From NCBI RefSeq assembly GCF_013215705.1, contig NZ_JABSQR010000011.1, positions 1 to 64,000 on the forward strand: a DNA stretch of 64,000 nt, read 5' to 3'. Both the position numbers and the translations under genes were made by a program. Every line of letters begins with the position of its first letter. Position 1 is the first letter of the stretch. This document shows, piece after piece, positions 46,626-56,266 of this stretch. A model generated the notes under the pieces. The model ran no database searches and was not told the DNA's origin. It worked only from the letters and a program-made list of their open reading frames with translations. The stretch comes from Moritella sp. (lineage in GTDB: Bacteria > Pseudomonadota > Gammaproteobacteria > Enterobacterales > Moritellaceae).

Positions 46626-47828
46626 CTAACCTGGTCGGCCGTCTACACGGGGTTTAATTAACATTGGCGCATAATGATATGCGAACAATCCAAAAGCAAT
46701 TAACCAGAATGCGATGCTTAAATTGATGAAAGTAATATAATACTGCATCCAAAATATCGGGCCTATCACGCGTATAATTGCCGCGATAAAAATACTCAAG
46801 AAGCCCCAAAACATCGCTTTCGGTTGTTGCAGCTTACGACCTGTATGACCCAGTGAAACTCGAGATATCATCGCTAAAATTAATCCTCCCATGCCACCAA
46901 CAGTAATTAAATGCCATAAATGACTCACAAATGGGACCACAATAAAGTAACTCATACCCACAGTGAATAGCCCCACCCAGATGAAGAATATAGCACCATG
47001 AATTGACCATAACAGGGGTACACCCAAGGTAATCCAAGGTTTCCAGCGGAACCAACGTATTGCTTGGCAACCACCAGAGAGCAGAAATAAAGACCCAAAT
47101 ACAAATGCTGGCACGGTAAATAAAGGCTGAAGTAATAACAATGCGGTAATGAGGGCAAGACTACCTGTCGCCAATTTTTCTAACCAAGGCAAGGGTAATA
47201 CTTTTGCAGTTTTAGTGCCGTTGGCGGTAAACATAGGAACCACACGACCTGCCATCACCGACATTAAAACGGCCATCAAGATTACCGAAGCATACGCTGC
47301 TTGGCTAACGGTCATATTCACTAATCCTAATTTAGCCAAATACATTTCGATGTTGGCAACCGTAAATAACACTAATAACGGGACAAAAAATAAATTACGG
47401 TACTGTTTAATTTTAAACAACGGTTTGCCTAAAATATAAGCAACTGTAGGGAGAAAACTTAAATCAATCAATATGATAACATAGTCATTTAATAATGTTG
47501 GTAACAGTAAGACAACACGTCCTGCCAGCCAAAGTAGAAATAAACCGAGTAAAGATGCTCCCGAAACACCACGTATCCCGGTCCAATTTTGAATCGCCGT
47601 TAACAAGAAACCGGCAACGATAGCGCAACCAAAACCAAATAACATTTCATGAATATGCCACCATAGTCCACCGCCATAAGGTTGGAATGTGATATACCCC
47701 GATAACATCGCCCCCCACAATACTAACGCGACCATGCTAAATAAAGCACCAGCTAAGAAGAAAGGACGAAAGCCAAGACGTAACACAGGGAGGATTTGTT
47801 GTTCCTCAGCTAAGTCTGTAATTTGCAT
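46626..47828 (-). CDS. nnrS: NnrS family membrane protein
   Basis: A 400-residue protein with about twelve membrane helices and the family features PVLRLGFRPFFLAG at the N-terminus, WWHIHEMLFGFG and HLWHLITVGGMGGLILAMISR with conserved histidines. NnrS is a haem- and copper-containing protein that protects cells from nitric oxide and nitrosative stress. No FNR or NsrR box was found by eye upstream. The ArsR gene behind it probably shares the transcript. Confidence 0.93.
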   Translation of the reverse strand: MQITDLAEEQQILPVLRLGFRPFFLAGALFSMVALVLWGAMLSGYITFQPYGGGLWWHIHEMLFGFGCAIVAGFLLTAIQNWTGIRGVSGASLLGLFLLWLAGRVVLLLPTLLNDYVIILIDLSFLPTVAYILGKPLFKIKQYRNLFFVPLLVLFTVANIEMYLAKLGLVNMTVSQAAYASVILMAVLMSVMAGRVVPMFTANGTKTAKVLPLPWLEKLATGSLALITALLLLQPLFTVPAFVFGSLFLLSGGCQAIRWFRWKPWITLGVPLLWSIHGAIFFIWVGLFTVGMSYFIVVPFVSHLWHLITVGGMGGLILAMISRVSLGHTGRKLQQPKAMFWGFLSIFIAAIIRVIGPIFWMQYYITFINLSIAFWLIAFGLFAYHYAPMLIKPRVDGRPG

Positions 47829-47895
47829 TGATTTAACCTTTTTAATAATGATTAGTATTGAGTATATAAGCTAACATTGGGTTTGTAATTGACAA

Positions 47896-47934
47896 AAGGC
47901 AAGTACCCTACTTCATTAGTCAGGTATTTGCCTT
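47896..47934 (-). terminator. terminator of feo operon
   Basis: AAGGCAAGTACC and GGTATTTGCCTT form an 11-of-12 stem; on the minus strand a TTTTG tract follows, 41 bases after feoC. Confidence 0.75.
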
Positions 47935-47974
47935 AATATTGATACGCTCAAAATGTGTTAGTTAAAACGTTATT

Positions 47975-48211
47975 TTAATAAATAACAGTAACCGCAAGTT
48001 CACTCTCGGCATTCCAACGATAATAAACATCGCAGTTTGCTTGGCCAAGTCGAGGACGTTTGCTGACGGTTGTTGATATTTTGCCTTTTGCTATCCACAG
48101 TGCCAGCATTGCATCGATTCCGTCTTCGCTAATACCAAAGGTTTTAGCCAATTCAGTGCGATTGGTTTTGCCGTTAGCAACAAGATGATCTTTCAGACGA
48201 GTTAAAATCAT
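47975..48211 (-). CDS. feoC: FeoC-like small helix-turn-helix protein
   Basis: A 78-residue winged-helix protein (LKDHLVANGKTNRTELAKTFGISEDGIDAML) with a YYRW segment near the end and one Cys. FeoC stabilises or regulates FeoB. The start overlaps the feoB end by 38 bases, so the gene is the third of the feoABC operon. It lacks the Cys cluster of enterobacterial FeoC. Confidence 0.85.
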   Translation of the reverse strand: MILTRLKDHLVANGKTNRTELAKTFGISEDGIDAMLALWIAKGKISTTVSKRPRLGQANCDVYYRWNAESELAVTVIY

Positions 48212-50486
48212 AGTTACCTAGCTCCTCTTGTCGTTTTATTTTATTACCTTGTTTCTTCAGCAGTGCCACAACTACCAGCATCAATACACTGAAGAAGCCT
48301 ATCCAGCCCATGCTTGCTGCCGGATGCGCTGAAAACTCAACAATTTGATAATACATAGTGGCAACAAAATAGCCTAAGAACATGGTCCAACCAGCAATGA
48401 ATACCGCAAATGGACGACCAAATTCACGTACATAAGCGCCCATTGCCGCAGCACAAGGTGTGTATAACAGAATAAACAATAAAAATGCAAAGGCTGCAGC
48501 ATCAGAGCCAAAACTGTCTTTTAAGTTACCAAAAAGAGTAACATCAACGTCTTGTTCGTCTGCGACTGCATCCATGTCGGTCAAATCGCCGACATCAACA
48601 CCCAGTGGATCGGCATAACTTAAGGCCGCGATGTTTGCAGGGATAGATAACACGGCGTCTTCTAAGCTGCCTAATAAGTCAAACTCAGCATCATCACCTT
48701 CCGCGCTTGAGTACAAGCTATTTAAGGTGCCAATCACCGCTTCTTTGGCAAAAATACCAGTGATAATACCGACTGTTGCCTGCCAGTTATCGGCTTGAAT
48801 ACCAATAGGCGCAAGTAAAGGGGTAGCGACTTGTGCAACTTGCGACAATATCGAGCTTTCAGTCTCTTCGTTACCAAAGCTGCCATCTGTCCCTAATGAA
48901 TTAAAGAAACTTAAGAAGGCGACCACCAAGACAATGGTTTTACCGGCCCCAAACACAAAACGTTTTAGTTTTTGCCAAGTGATGATCAACATATTCTGCA
49001 TTGTTGGTAATTCGTAATCCGGCATTTCCATGATAAAGCTATCACTGCGGCCTGGATATAGACTCCAACGTAATAGCAGCCCGGTGAATACGGCAACTAA
49101 AATACCAATCATGTATAAAGCAAAGACAATATTTTGGCCATGTTCAGGGAAGAATGCCGCCGAGAATAACGCATAAACAGGTAATCGCGCACCACACGAC
49201 ATGAACGGCGCCATTGCGGCGGCTAATCGACGCTCACGTTCATGTTCGAGTGTACGTGTTGCCATGATAGCGGGCACATTACAGCCAAAACCAAGTACCA
49301 GTGGTACAAATGCTTTACCCGGTAAGCCAATACGTTGCATTACCTTATCCAGTACAAACGCGGCCCGCGCCATATAACCCGAGCTTTCAAGTAATGACAA
49401 GAATAAATATAAACAACCAATCACAGGAATGAAAGTCGCAACGGTTTGAATACCACCACCAATACCATTGGCAATAATAGTAACCAGCCAGACCGGTAAT
49501 ATACCGTCAAGCAGATAATGTCCCCCATCAACCAGTACACTGCCAAAGCTAATATCAAAGAAATCAATGAATGCGCCGCCGATGTTAATCGAGAACATAA
49601 ACATCAGATACATCACAACAAAGAAGAACGGGATACCAATGTATTTATTCAATACCACCTGGTCAACTTTATCACTGAATGAACGGCTTAACTTGCCTTC
49701 CTGACGACGTACTTTATTACATAACTGGTGTAGGAAGGTGTAACGTACATTGGCAATATGGAAATCGGTTTCGATTGACTCCGCCACTTTATTTTTAACC
49801 TCTGACATCTGGATAAGAATATCAAGGCTTAGCAAATCGCTCACCAAACTGTCATTTTCTAATGCGCGTACTGCCAGTGATCTTGGCTCTACATCATGCT
49901 CATAAAAATGAATATCTAATTCGCGGATCGCTGATTCGATCTCTGGACCATAATTCATCACCAGCGGTGTTAGTTTTACGCCTTGCTGCACTAATGAATG
50001 CAAGTCTTGCTTAAACTCATTAACTTCATTTTTAGCATTGGCCGACAAGGCTAAAACCGGACAACCAAGAGCCTTTTCTAACTTTTTAATATCTAAGACT
50101 TGGCGTTGACGCGCGAGCACATCCATCTTGTTTAACACCACCACCATAGGGCGGCCTAGCTCACGTAATTGCAGCGTCATATATAAGCTGCGTTCTAGAC
50201 ATGAAGCATCAACTACATTTATAATCAAGTCTGCGGCATGATTTAACGCCGCTTTCGAGGCTATCATTTCATCAACACTATTGACTTCATTACTGCTGTC
50301 CAGCGCATAGATACCCGGTAAGTCCGTTAATAAGAACTCATCACCGGCATGACCATAACGGCCGGTTTTTTTATCAACCGTCACGCCAGCCCAGTTACCA
50401 ACACGTTGGTTAGCGCCTGTTAGCGCATTAAATAAGGTGGTTTTACCGCTATTCGGGTTACCAATCGTTAGGATCTGGTACAACAT
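48174..50486 (-). CDS. feoB: ferrous iron transporter FeoB
   Basis: A 770-residue transporter. The N-terminal G domain has GNPNSGKTTLFN (G1, about 9-20), DLPG (G3) and NKMD (G4), followed by a membrane domain with two Gate motifs (PVIGCLYLFLSLLESSGYMARAAF and PLVLGFGCNVPAI). It imports Fe(II) across the inner membrane. Its start overlaps the feoA stop by one base. Length is normal. Confidence 0.96.
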   Translation of the reverse strand: MLYQILTIGNPNSGKTTLFNALTGANQRVGNWAGVTVDKKTGRYGHAGDEFLLTDLPGIYALDSSNEVNSVDEMIASKAALNHAADLIINVVDASCLERSLYMTLQLRELGRPMVVVLNKMDVLARQRQVLDIKKLEKALGCPVLALSANAKNEVNEFKQDLHSLVQQGVKLTPLVMNYGPEIESAIRELDIHFYEHDVEPRSLAVRALENDSLVSDLLSLDILIQMSEVKNKVAESIETDFHIANVRYTFLHQLCNKVRRQEGKLSRSFSDKVDQVVLNKYIGIPFFFVVMYLMFMFSINIGGAFIDFFDISFGSVLVDGGHYLLDGILPVWLVTIIANGIGGGIQTVATFIPVIGCLYLFLSLLESSGYMARAAFVLDKVMQRIGLPGKAFVPLVLGFGCNVPAIMATRTLEHERERRLAAAMAPFMSCGARLPVYALFSAAFFPEHGQNIVFALYMIGILVAVFTGLLLRWSLYPGRSDSFIMEMPDYELPTMQNMLIITWQKLKRFVFGAGKTIVLVVAFLSFFNSLGTDGSFGNEETESSILSQVAQVATPLLAPIGIQADNWQATVGIITGIFAKEAVIGTLNSLYSSAEGDDAEFDLLGSLEDAVLSIPANIAALSYADPLGVDVGDLTDMDAVADEQDVDVTLFGNLKDSFGSDAAAFAFLLFILLYTPCAAAMGAYVREFGRPFAVFIAGWTMFLGYFVATMYYQIVEFSAHPAASMGWIGFFSVLMLVVVALLKKQGNKIKRQEELGNYDFNSSERSSCC

Positions 50487-50713
50487 TAAGCAACCTCGAC
50501 TTCAATTTGTAGCGCCAGTTGCTTACGGATAGCAATAGAAACACCGCGCACTGATATTTGTAAAGGATCACCCATAGGCGCACGGCGAATCAACGTCACT
50601 GTAGTCTTAGGTAATATGCCCATAACCATTAACTTTTTGCGTGTGTCAGCTGGTAAACCCGACATATCGGTAATTTGAGCGACAGCCCCATCGTTTAAGA
50701 ACGCTAACTTCAT
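50486..50713 (-). CDS. feoA: ferrous iron transport protein FeoA
   Basis: A 75-residue SH3-like protein (MGILPKTTVTLIRRAPMGDPLQISVRG) that binds FeoB. First gene of feoABC, with an FNR-type box 54-67 bases upstream. Confidence 0.93.
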   Translation of the reverse strand: MKLAFLNDGAVAQITDMSGLPADTRKKLMVMGILPKTTVTLIRRAPMGDPLQISVRGVSIAIRKQLALQIEVEVA

Positions 50714-50766
50714 ATCTACACCTAATCCTAATTATTCATATCCTACGCTTGCAGTATAAATAACTA

Positions 50767-50780
50767 TTGATATGAATCAA
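50767..50780. promoter_or_regulatory. FNR-type binding site upstream of feoA
   Basis: TTGATATGAATCAA is a perfect match to TTGATnnnnATCAA. It suggests anaerobic activation of ferrous iron uptake. Confidence 0.75.
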
Positions 50781-50880
50781 CACGATATAAATGAAAACAA
50801 TGAAAATAATACTAAAGTGGTACCTTGATATAACAGGAAAGTGTATAGAAGGTATTTATGTATGATAAATGAATATATAT

Positions 50881-50900
50881 CTTGAAGTAACGTGGGTATA
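50881..50900 (-). repeat. copy B of a short dispersed repeat
   Basis: On the minus strand it reads TATACCCACGTTACTTCAAG, close to copy C (TATACCCAAGTTACTTCATG). Confidence 0.55.
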
Positions 50901-50904
50901 AATG

Positions 50905-50934
50905 CAGCTCGTATATTGAGTAATATACGAGCTG
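50905..50934 (-). terminator. terminator-like hairpin after ABC exporter gene
   Basis: A perfect 13-bp stem CAGCTCGTATATT / AATATACGAGCTG with a 4-nt loop, 35 bases after the stop. The T-tract is weak (CATTTATA). Confidence 0.65.
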
Positions 50935-50969
50935 AATCTATTTATTGTGATTGATATAATGACTGCTGA

Positions 50970-52802
50970 CTAAGCATTCTCACCAATGAAACCACCGGTT
51001 TGATGGGCCCAAAGTTGGGCATAAATGCCGTGTTTCGCAAGCAACTCTTGGTGTGTTCCCTGCTCTACTACACGACCTTCATCGAGAATAATTAAACGAT
51101 CCATTGCCGCTATCGTTGATAGTCGATGCGCAATCGCAATCACGGTTTTACCATCCATTAGTTCATTTAAACTTTCTTGAATGGCCGATTCAACTTCCGA
51201 ATCTAACGCCGAAGTCGCTTCATCTAATACCAAGATTGGTGCATCTTTTAATAATACCCGCGAAATGGCAATACGTTGACGTTGACCACCTGACAATTTA
51301 ACCCCACGCTCGCCCACTTGCGCATCATAACCCTTGTTACCAAAGGTATCTGTCAAGGTGCTAATGAACTCATCGGCACAGGCTTGCTTGGTCGCTTGCA
51401 GTAACTGTGCTTCGCTAGCATTAGGATTGCCATACATAATATTTTCGCGAATGGTACGATGTAATAACGAGGTATCTTGTGTCACCATCCCAATTTGACC
51501 GCGTAAACTGTCTTGCTGGACATCACTGATATTTTGGCCATCAATTTTAATTGATCCCGATTCCACATCATGAAAGCGCATCAACAAGTTAACCAAAGTC
51601 GATTTACCCGCCCCAGAGCGACCAACTAGACCGACTTTTTCACCCGGTTTAATCTTCAGATTTAACTTCTCTATCACACCCGCTGATTCGCCATAATGGA
51701 AACTGATATTATCAAATTCGATTTCACCTGCTGATACAGTCAGCAGTTTAGCATTTGGTTTATCTTCAATATCGATTGGCTTGGCTAAGGTATTCATACC
51801 ATCAATCACTGTGCCCATATTTTCAAACAGACCACCAATTTCCCACATGATCCACTTCGACATACTGTTTAGACGTAACGCTAAGCTGATCGCAACAGCA
51901 ATAATGCCAACACTTAAACTCGCGTCTAACCACAGCATGATCGACATCGCAGCAACACCAAATAATAATAAGTAATTTAATAATTCGACACAGAAAGTGA
52001 ACCCCGTAACCAAGCGCATCTGTTTATGTACCGTCACCAGGAATTCATCCATGCCTTCTTCGGCATACACCATTTCGCGAGAGTTATGCGAGAACAATTT
52101 AACGGTGGTGATGTTGGTATAACTATCCACTAATCGGCCTGTCATCATTGAACGGGCATTGGCTTGTTCTGTGGAGATCTTCTTAAGCTTCGGCACAAAG
52201 TATAACTGGATAGCAATAAAACCAACAAACCACGCCAGCATCGGCAGCATCAAGCGCATGTCGGCTTGCCCGATCATGACTAACATCGCCATAAAGTACA
52301 CTGCGATATAGACCAATACATCCAGTAACTTCATCACGGTTTCACGTACCGACAAGGCAGTTTGCATTACTTTGGTGGCAATACGTCCGGCAAAGTCACT
52401 TTGGAAAAAAGACACACTTTGACGTAATAAATAGCGATGTGCTAACCAACGAATAGACATAGGGTAATTACCCAGCAATGTCTGATGCATGATCAACGAG
52501 TGCAACAATACCAATAGCGGCATCCCCACCAGTATCAATACACTTAAACCAATAAGGTTGGCACTCTCATCATTTAAGAAATGTTCAGGGTCATGAGTAG
52601 ATAGCCAATCTACCAACTGCCCCATAAAACCAAATAGCGAGACTTCTAATATCGCAATCATCGCGCTAAGTATGGCCATCGCTAATAAAGGCGATTCAAA
52701 ACCACGGGTATAATAACGGCAGAAAGCGACGAGATCTTGCGGCGGCTGTTCTGGCTGATGCTTGGGGAACGCCGAAGACATTTTTTCAAAAAACTTAAAC
52801 AT
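50970..52802 (-). CDS. ABC exporter, fused permease and ATPase
   Basis: The 610-residue half-transporter has six membrane helices (about 35-330) and an ATPase domain with Walker A GRSGAGKST, signature LSGGQRQRIAI and Walker B ILVLDEATSALDSE. It belongs to the MsbA/multidrug exporter type; the substrate is not readable. Monocistronic. The N-terminal 30 residues (PKHQPEQPPQD) are a short cytoplasmic extension. Confidence 0.88.
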   Translation of the reverse strand: MFKFFEKMSSAFPKHQPEQPPQDLVAFCRYYTRGFESPLLAMAILSAMIAILEVSLFGFMGQLVDWLSTHDPEHFLNDESANLIGLSVLILVGMPLLVLLHSLIMHQTLLGNYPMSIRWLAHRYLLRQSVSFFQSDFAGRIATKVMQTALSVRETVMKLLDVLVYIAVYFMAMLVMIGQADMRLMLPMLAWFVGFIAIQLYFVPKLKKISTEQANARSMMTGRLVDSYTNITTVKLFSHNSREMVYAEEGMDEFLVTVHKQMRLVTGFTFCVELLNYLLLFGVAAMSIMLWLDASLSVGIIAVAISLALRLNSMSKWIMWEIGGLFENMGTVIDGMNTLAKPIDIEDKPNAKLLTVSAGEIEFDNISFHYGESAGVIEKLNLKIKPGEKVGLVGRSGAGKSTLVNLLMRFHDVESGSIKIDGQNISDVQQDSLRGQIGMVTQDTSLLHRTIRENIMYGNPNASEAQLLQATKQACADEFISTLTDTFGNKGYDAQVGERGVKLSGGQRQRIAISRVLLKDAPILVLDEATSALDSEVESAIQESLNELMDGKTVIAIAHRLSTIAAMDRLIILDEGRVVEQGTHQELLAKHGIYAQLWAHQTGGFIGENA

Positions 52803-53126
52803 AAAGGATCATTATCTGAGCAAATTAAAGACTTCGCTATGGTACTACGTTATTGAATAACTTCGTAGTCTGAACAACAATATCGGTCAGATCACCACAG
52901 ATATTTAGATAGTTAAAGCTTCACAGGTAAAGATGTAAATATTAGTTTCCAGTCTAATGTGCATATTTTACACTAAAGCTATTGCACTACCCCCTATATA
53001 ATAAGTAAACTCACCGCGTCTTAATAGTTTATGTATATTCAAGGCACTTGTGTAAATATAAGTTTACACACTTCAATCGTGATCTGTAATGGAATATTTT
53101 ATGACTGTGAATAAGGTTTTATAACT

Positions 53127-54368
53127 GTGAATAAAATAGTAGGAAGTACCCTTATTATTGCTGGCACCGCTCTTGGTGGTGGTATGTTAGCTTTACCCCT
53201 TGCATCCGCTGGTTTAGGTTTCTATCCCGCCGCATTTTTGATCATCACTAACTGGGCGTTAATGACGTATACCGCGTTACTTATGTTAGAGATCCATCAA
53301 CATGCAGAGCATGATGCAACGCTTAACTCACTGGCTAAAAATTTATTAGGTAAACCCGGTCAATATCTCGCAACGTTTGCTTCTTTCTTCTTGTTCTATG
53401 CGCTTTGTGCTGCATACATCGCTGGTGGCGGTTCGCAGTTAACTAACAAGATTAATGATTTCATGAGTTTAGAATTAACGCCTCAGGTTGGTGCTATATT
53501 ACTGACAATCATAGTGGCGACAGTTGTATCTATTGGTACGCACTCTGTGGATATCGTAAATCGGGTATTGTTTAGCGTGAAAATTATTGTCTTAGCACTG
53601 ACACTAAGCCTGTTATTTCCACACGTTGAATCAATTAATTTATTAGAAATGCCGGTACATCAAGGTTTGCTACTCTCTGCGTTACCGGTTATTTTTACAT
53701 CGTTTGGTTTCCACGGCAGTATCCCATCAATCGTACGTTATGTGGGTATTGATATTAAAACACTGAAAAAAGTGATGATCTGCGGTGCATCTGCACCACT
53801 GGTTATCTACTTGTTATGGCAAGTCGCTACGCAAGGTGTATTAAGCCAGACGGAGCTAATGGCAAATAACTCGCTAACTAGCTTTATTGCATCGCTCAGC
53901 GATGTATTACAACAGCCGCACGTGAGTCAGTCGGTCTCAGTGTTTGCCGATCTTGCTTTAGCAACGTCATTCTTAGGGGTAAGTTTAGGCCTGTTTGATT
54001 TATTATCAGGCATGATGAAACGCACTAACACTGGTATTAATAGTAATAATGGTAGCGACGATAGCACTAGAACAGACGGTAAATCGCACCGTTTAAAAAC
54101 AGCGCTTGTCACATTTTTACCACCACTGGCTTTTGCGCTGTTTTACCCACAAGGATTTATTACGGCGTTGGGTTATGCCGCCATTGCATTGGTTATTCTA
54201 GCAATCTTCTTGCCTGTTGCTATGGTTTCTAAGCAACGTAAAGCACAAGCAAGTGGTTATAAAGTTAGCGGTGGTAATGTGAGTTTAGTACTTGCCAGCT
54301 TAATGGGTTGCGTGATCATCGCATCGCAGTTTTTACAAATGGCGGACGTGATCCCTGCGGTTGGTTAA
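53127..54368 (+). CDS. aromatic amino acid permease (TyrP/Mtr family)
   Basis: A 413-residue inner-membrane symporter with about eleven helices, the N-terminal GTALGGGMLALPLASAGLG motif and FTSFGFHGSIPSIVRY of the HAAAP family. TyrP is the closest type I recall; Mtr or TnaB are possible. The start is GTG; the ATG 26 bases upstream runs into a stop. The DNA before it has two copies of ACTGTGAATAA (at 53104 and 53124). Confidence 0.85.
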   Translation: MNKIVGSTLIIAGTALGGGMLALPLASAGLGFYPAAFLIITNWALMTYTALLMLEIHQHAEHDATLNSLAKNLLGKPGQYLATFASFFLFYALCAAYIAGGGSQLTNKINDFMSLELTPQVGAILLTIIVATVVSIGTHSVDIVNRVLFSVKIIVLALTLSLLFPHVESINLLEMPVHQGLLLSALPVIFTSFGFHGSIPSIVRYVGIDIKTLKKVMICGASAPLVIYLLWQVATQGVLSQTELMANNSLTSFIASLSDVLQQPHVSQSVSVFADLALATSFLGVSLGLFDLLSGMMKRTNTGINSNNGSDDSTRTDGKSHRLKTALVTFLPPLAFALFYPQGFITALGYAAIALVILAIFLPVAMVSKQRKAQASGYKVSGGNVSLVLASLMGCVIIASQFLQMADVIPAVG

Positions 54369-54422
54369 AGCCATTCTGAATAAGTAAGATGAAACTGCCC
54401 AGCAAGATGTAATTGTTCATCA

Positions 54423-54453
54423 TATACCCAAGGCATGAAGTAACTTGGGTATA
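54423..54453. terminator. hairpin containing repeat copy C
   Basis: A 10-bp perfect stem TATACCCAAG / CTTGGGTATA lies between convergent genes. The right half (54434-54453) is a copy of the repeat seen at 8890 and 50881. Confidence 0.6.
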
Positions 54454-54469
54454 GCTGGGCTGTTTACGT

Positions 54470-55057
54470 TTAAAACTTGAAATGTAACCGTAGGCCGGTA
54501 TTATCCATGCCACTATTACGGTCGCTGCAAAAGTCCCCATGTGATACGTGATCCAAAAACAGGGCAATTGAAATCTGTTTTTCCACTTTATAACCGAGTT
54601 CAAGAGACTCTCTGAACAACCACCAGCACCCTAATGTTGTCAGCCCATCACCTTCCTTTACCACGCCACTATTACCATTATGCACAGCCATGCCAAGACC
54701 CAGACTAGCAAAGAAAGATGCTGTAATATCAAAGTTCCACATAACACCAGCATAAAGAAAACTGGTCTCTCCAATCGTATTAATGGTGGTGCCTATAAAG
54801 GGTTTAGGTTCACCGAGTGCTCTCAGCAATTTTGGGGATTGAAAATGTATTTCCATATTTACATCAGTGCCGTTTTCTTCCCTAGACGCGATTGGGCCAA
54901 TATTATGCGCTAATATTCCGACACGAAATTCAGCGATGAACGGTAGACGTGTTTCAGAGTCATCCATGTCTGATGCCGCATTCACCGAATTAACAGTGCT
55001 CAGTAATATTAAACACAGTAAGCCTAACCGACAAGACGTCATCGATGTCTTCACCAA
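54470..55057 (-). CDS. PagL-like lipid A 3-O-deacylase
   Basis: A 195-residue protein with a signal peptide (LLCLILLSTVNSVNA) and an 8-strand-type barrel. The C-terminal part (FLDHVSHGDFC...NSGMDNTGLRLHFKF) carries the His-Ser pair and Asn/Gly pattern of PagL/acyloxyacyl hydrolases and ends in Phe. It would remove the 3-linked acyl chain of lipid A in the outer membrane. The match is by motif only. Confidence 0.72.
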   Translation of the reverse strand: MVKTSMTSCRLGLLCLILLSTVNSVNAASDMDDSETRLPFIAEFRVGILAHNIGPIASREENGTDVNMEIHFQSPKLLRALGEPKPFIGTTINTIGETSFLYAGVMWNFDITASFFASLGLGMAVHNGNSGVVKEGDGLTTLGCWWLFRESLELGYKVEKQISIALFLDHVSHGDFCSDRNSGMDNTGLRLHFKF

Positions 55058-55145
55058 ATTATTTAAAACAAGCCATTATCACAATATTAATAATAGCTCT
55101 TTACGCAAATTTTATTTATTACTCCCCAGTGATATCAATGGTCAC

Positions 55146-56045
55146 TTATTCACACCCACCTCGAGAAAAACTTAAATTAATGATATTTTCTAAGCTTTCA
55201 CTGTCTCCATTGAGGATATCGACTGTCACATAATTACCGTCATCAATAAACTCAACAAGCGTTGCTGCTCCACAGACCTTATCGCGTATGAACATCTCCG
55301 AGTTAGCTTGTAATTTTTCCATATCATACAAGCTTAACTTATTGCCCATACCCTTTAGCTCTAACACAATATCCACCGCGTTTTCATTAATATTAAAGTG
55401 AGTCATCTTTATGCGCTCATCGGTCTCGGTGAAATATTGAGCATAGGATGTTCGCACTTCTTCTTTAGATTTTTGCAGTTGAACATACGAAAACAGTCCA
55501 AAAACAAGAAAAGACCAAAACGCAGCGGCAAGCAATAACCACAGATAATTCAACCCGGTTAATTTACTATTCGCCTCACCCTGTACATCCTCACCAGCAT
55601 AATTGGCTAACGATTGTGCGTTATACAAAACCCAACCTGACACAGGCAGGACCAATAAGCTTAAAATAAATGTGAGTTGAGGTGCATACCCATATTCAGA
55701 CAGGTTGCCAACAATTTGACAACCGACAGAAAATACCACATACAGGGTTGCTAGATAACGAATACTTTTAGGTGCTGCACCCGTTTTATCTTCATATTTC
55801 TGTTCAAATAATGACAACAACTCATGAACAAAGAAAATAGAAAATATGCCTCTCATCACCGGCCATACATCTTTATTTGTGCTTTTTTTGTATTCGCTCC
55901 AATGTTTATAAAACCAATAAACAGCGTATAAACCAAATGAACTAATAAATAAAATTAACAGTTTCTTTTGAGAGACAACATAGAATTCTATCTTACTTGA
56001 TTGTAATTGACTTTCCTTGTCAGTACTTTCGATGTTTACCATCAT
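55146..56045 (-). CDS. hypothetical polytopic membrane protein
   Basis: A 299-residue protein with hydrophobic helices near 32-50, 100-120, 125-145 and 165-190 and a soluble C-terminal domain (about 200-299) with two Cys. The opening (KKLLILFISSFGLYAVYWFYKHW) resembles DUF4234-type proteins. No function can be given. Monocistronic. Confidence 0.65.
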   Translation of the reverse strand: MMVNIESTDKESQLQSSKIEFYVVSQKKLLILFISSFGLYAVYWFYKHWSEYKKSTNKDVWPVMRGIFSIFFVHELLSLFEQKYEDKTGAAPKSIRYLATLYVVFSVGCQIVGNLSEYGYAPQLTFILSLLVLPVSGWVLYNAQSLANYAGEDVQGEANSKLTGLNYLWLLLAAAFWSFLVFGLFSYVQLQKSKEEVRTSYAQYFTETDERIKMTHFNINENAVDIVLELKGMGNKLSLYDMEKLQANSEMFIRDKVCGAATLVEFIDDGNYVTVDILNGDSESLENIINLSFSRGGCE

Positions 56046-56183
56046 GACAACTTCCTTTATTGAATTTACCTCATATCTACATGAGTATATTGAAGTTTAT
56101 TTGAAGTAACAAGGGGCTGAGTATGGCAATATGGTTAAGTAGGATATTCACATGTAGGGTTAAAACATTTTGTATAAACATAA

Positions 56184-56224
56184 AAGCCCCACGGTCATGT
56201 AATTAATACATCACCGCAGGGCTT
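56184..56224 (-). terminator. terminator of ydbH-ynbE-ydbL operon
   Basis: AAGCCC...GGGCTT with inner GGT/ACC pairing; on the minus strand TTTTA follows the stem. Confidence 0.65.
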
Positions 56225-56266
56225 ATGCTTTTTAAATGCTATTGTTTTTATGAATGTATATTATAG

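Noticed and set aside
50786-50815. Fur box before feoA
   Set aside because: ATGAAAACAATGAAAATAAT matches only part of the consensus and lacks the inverted half.
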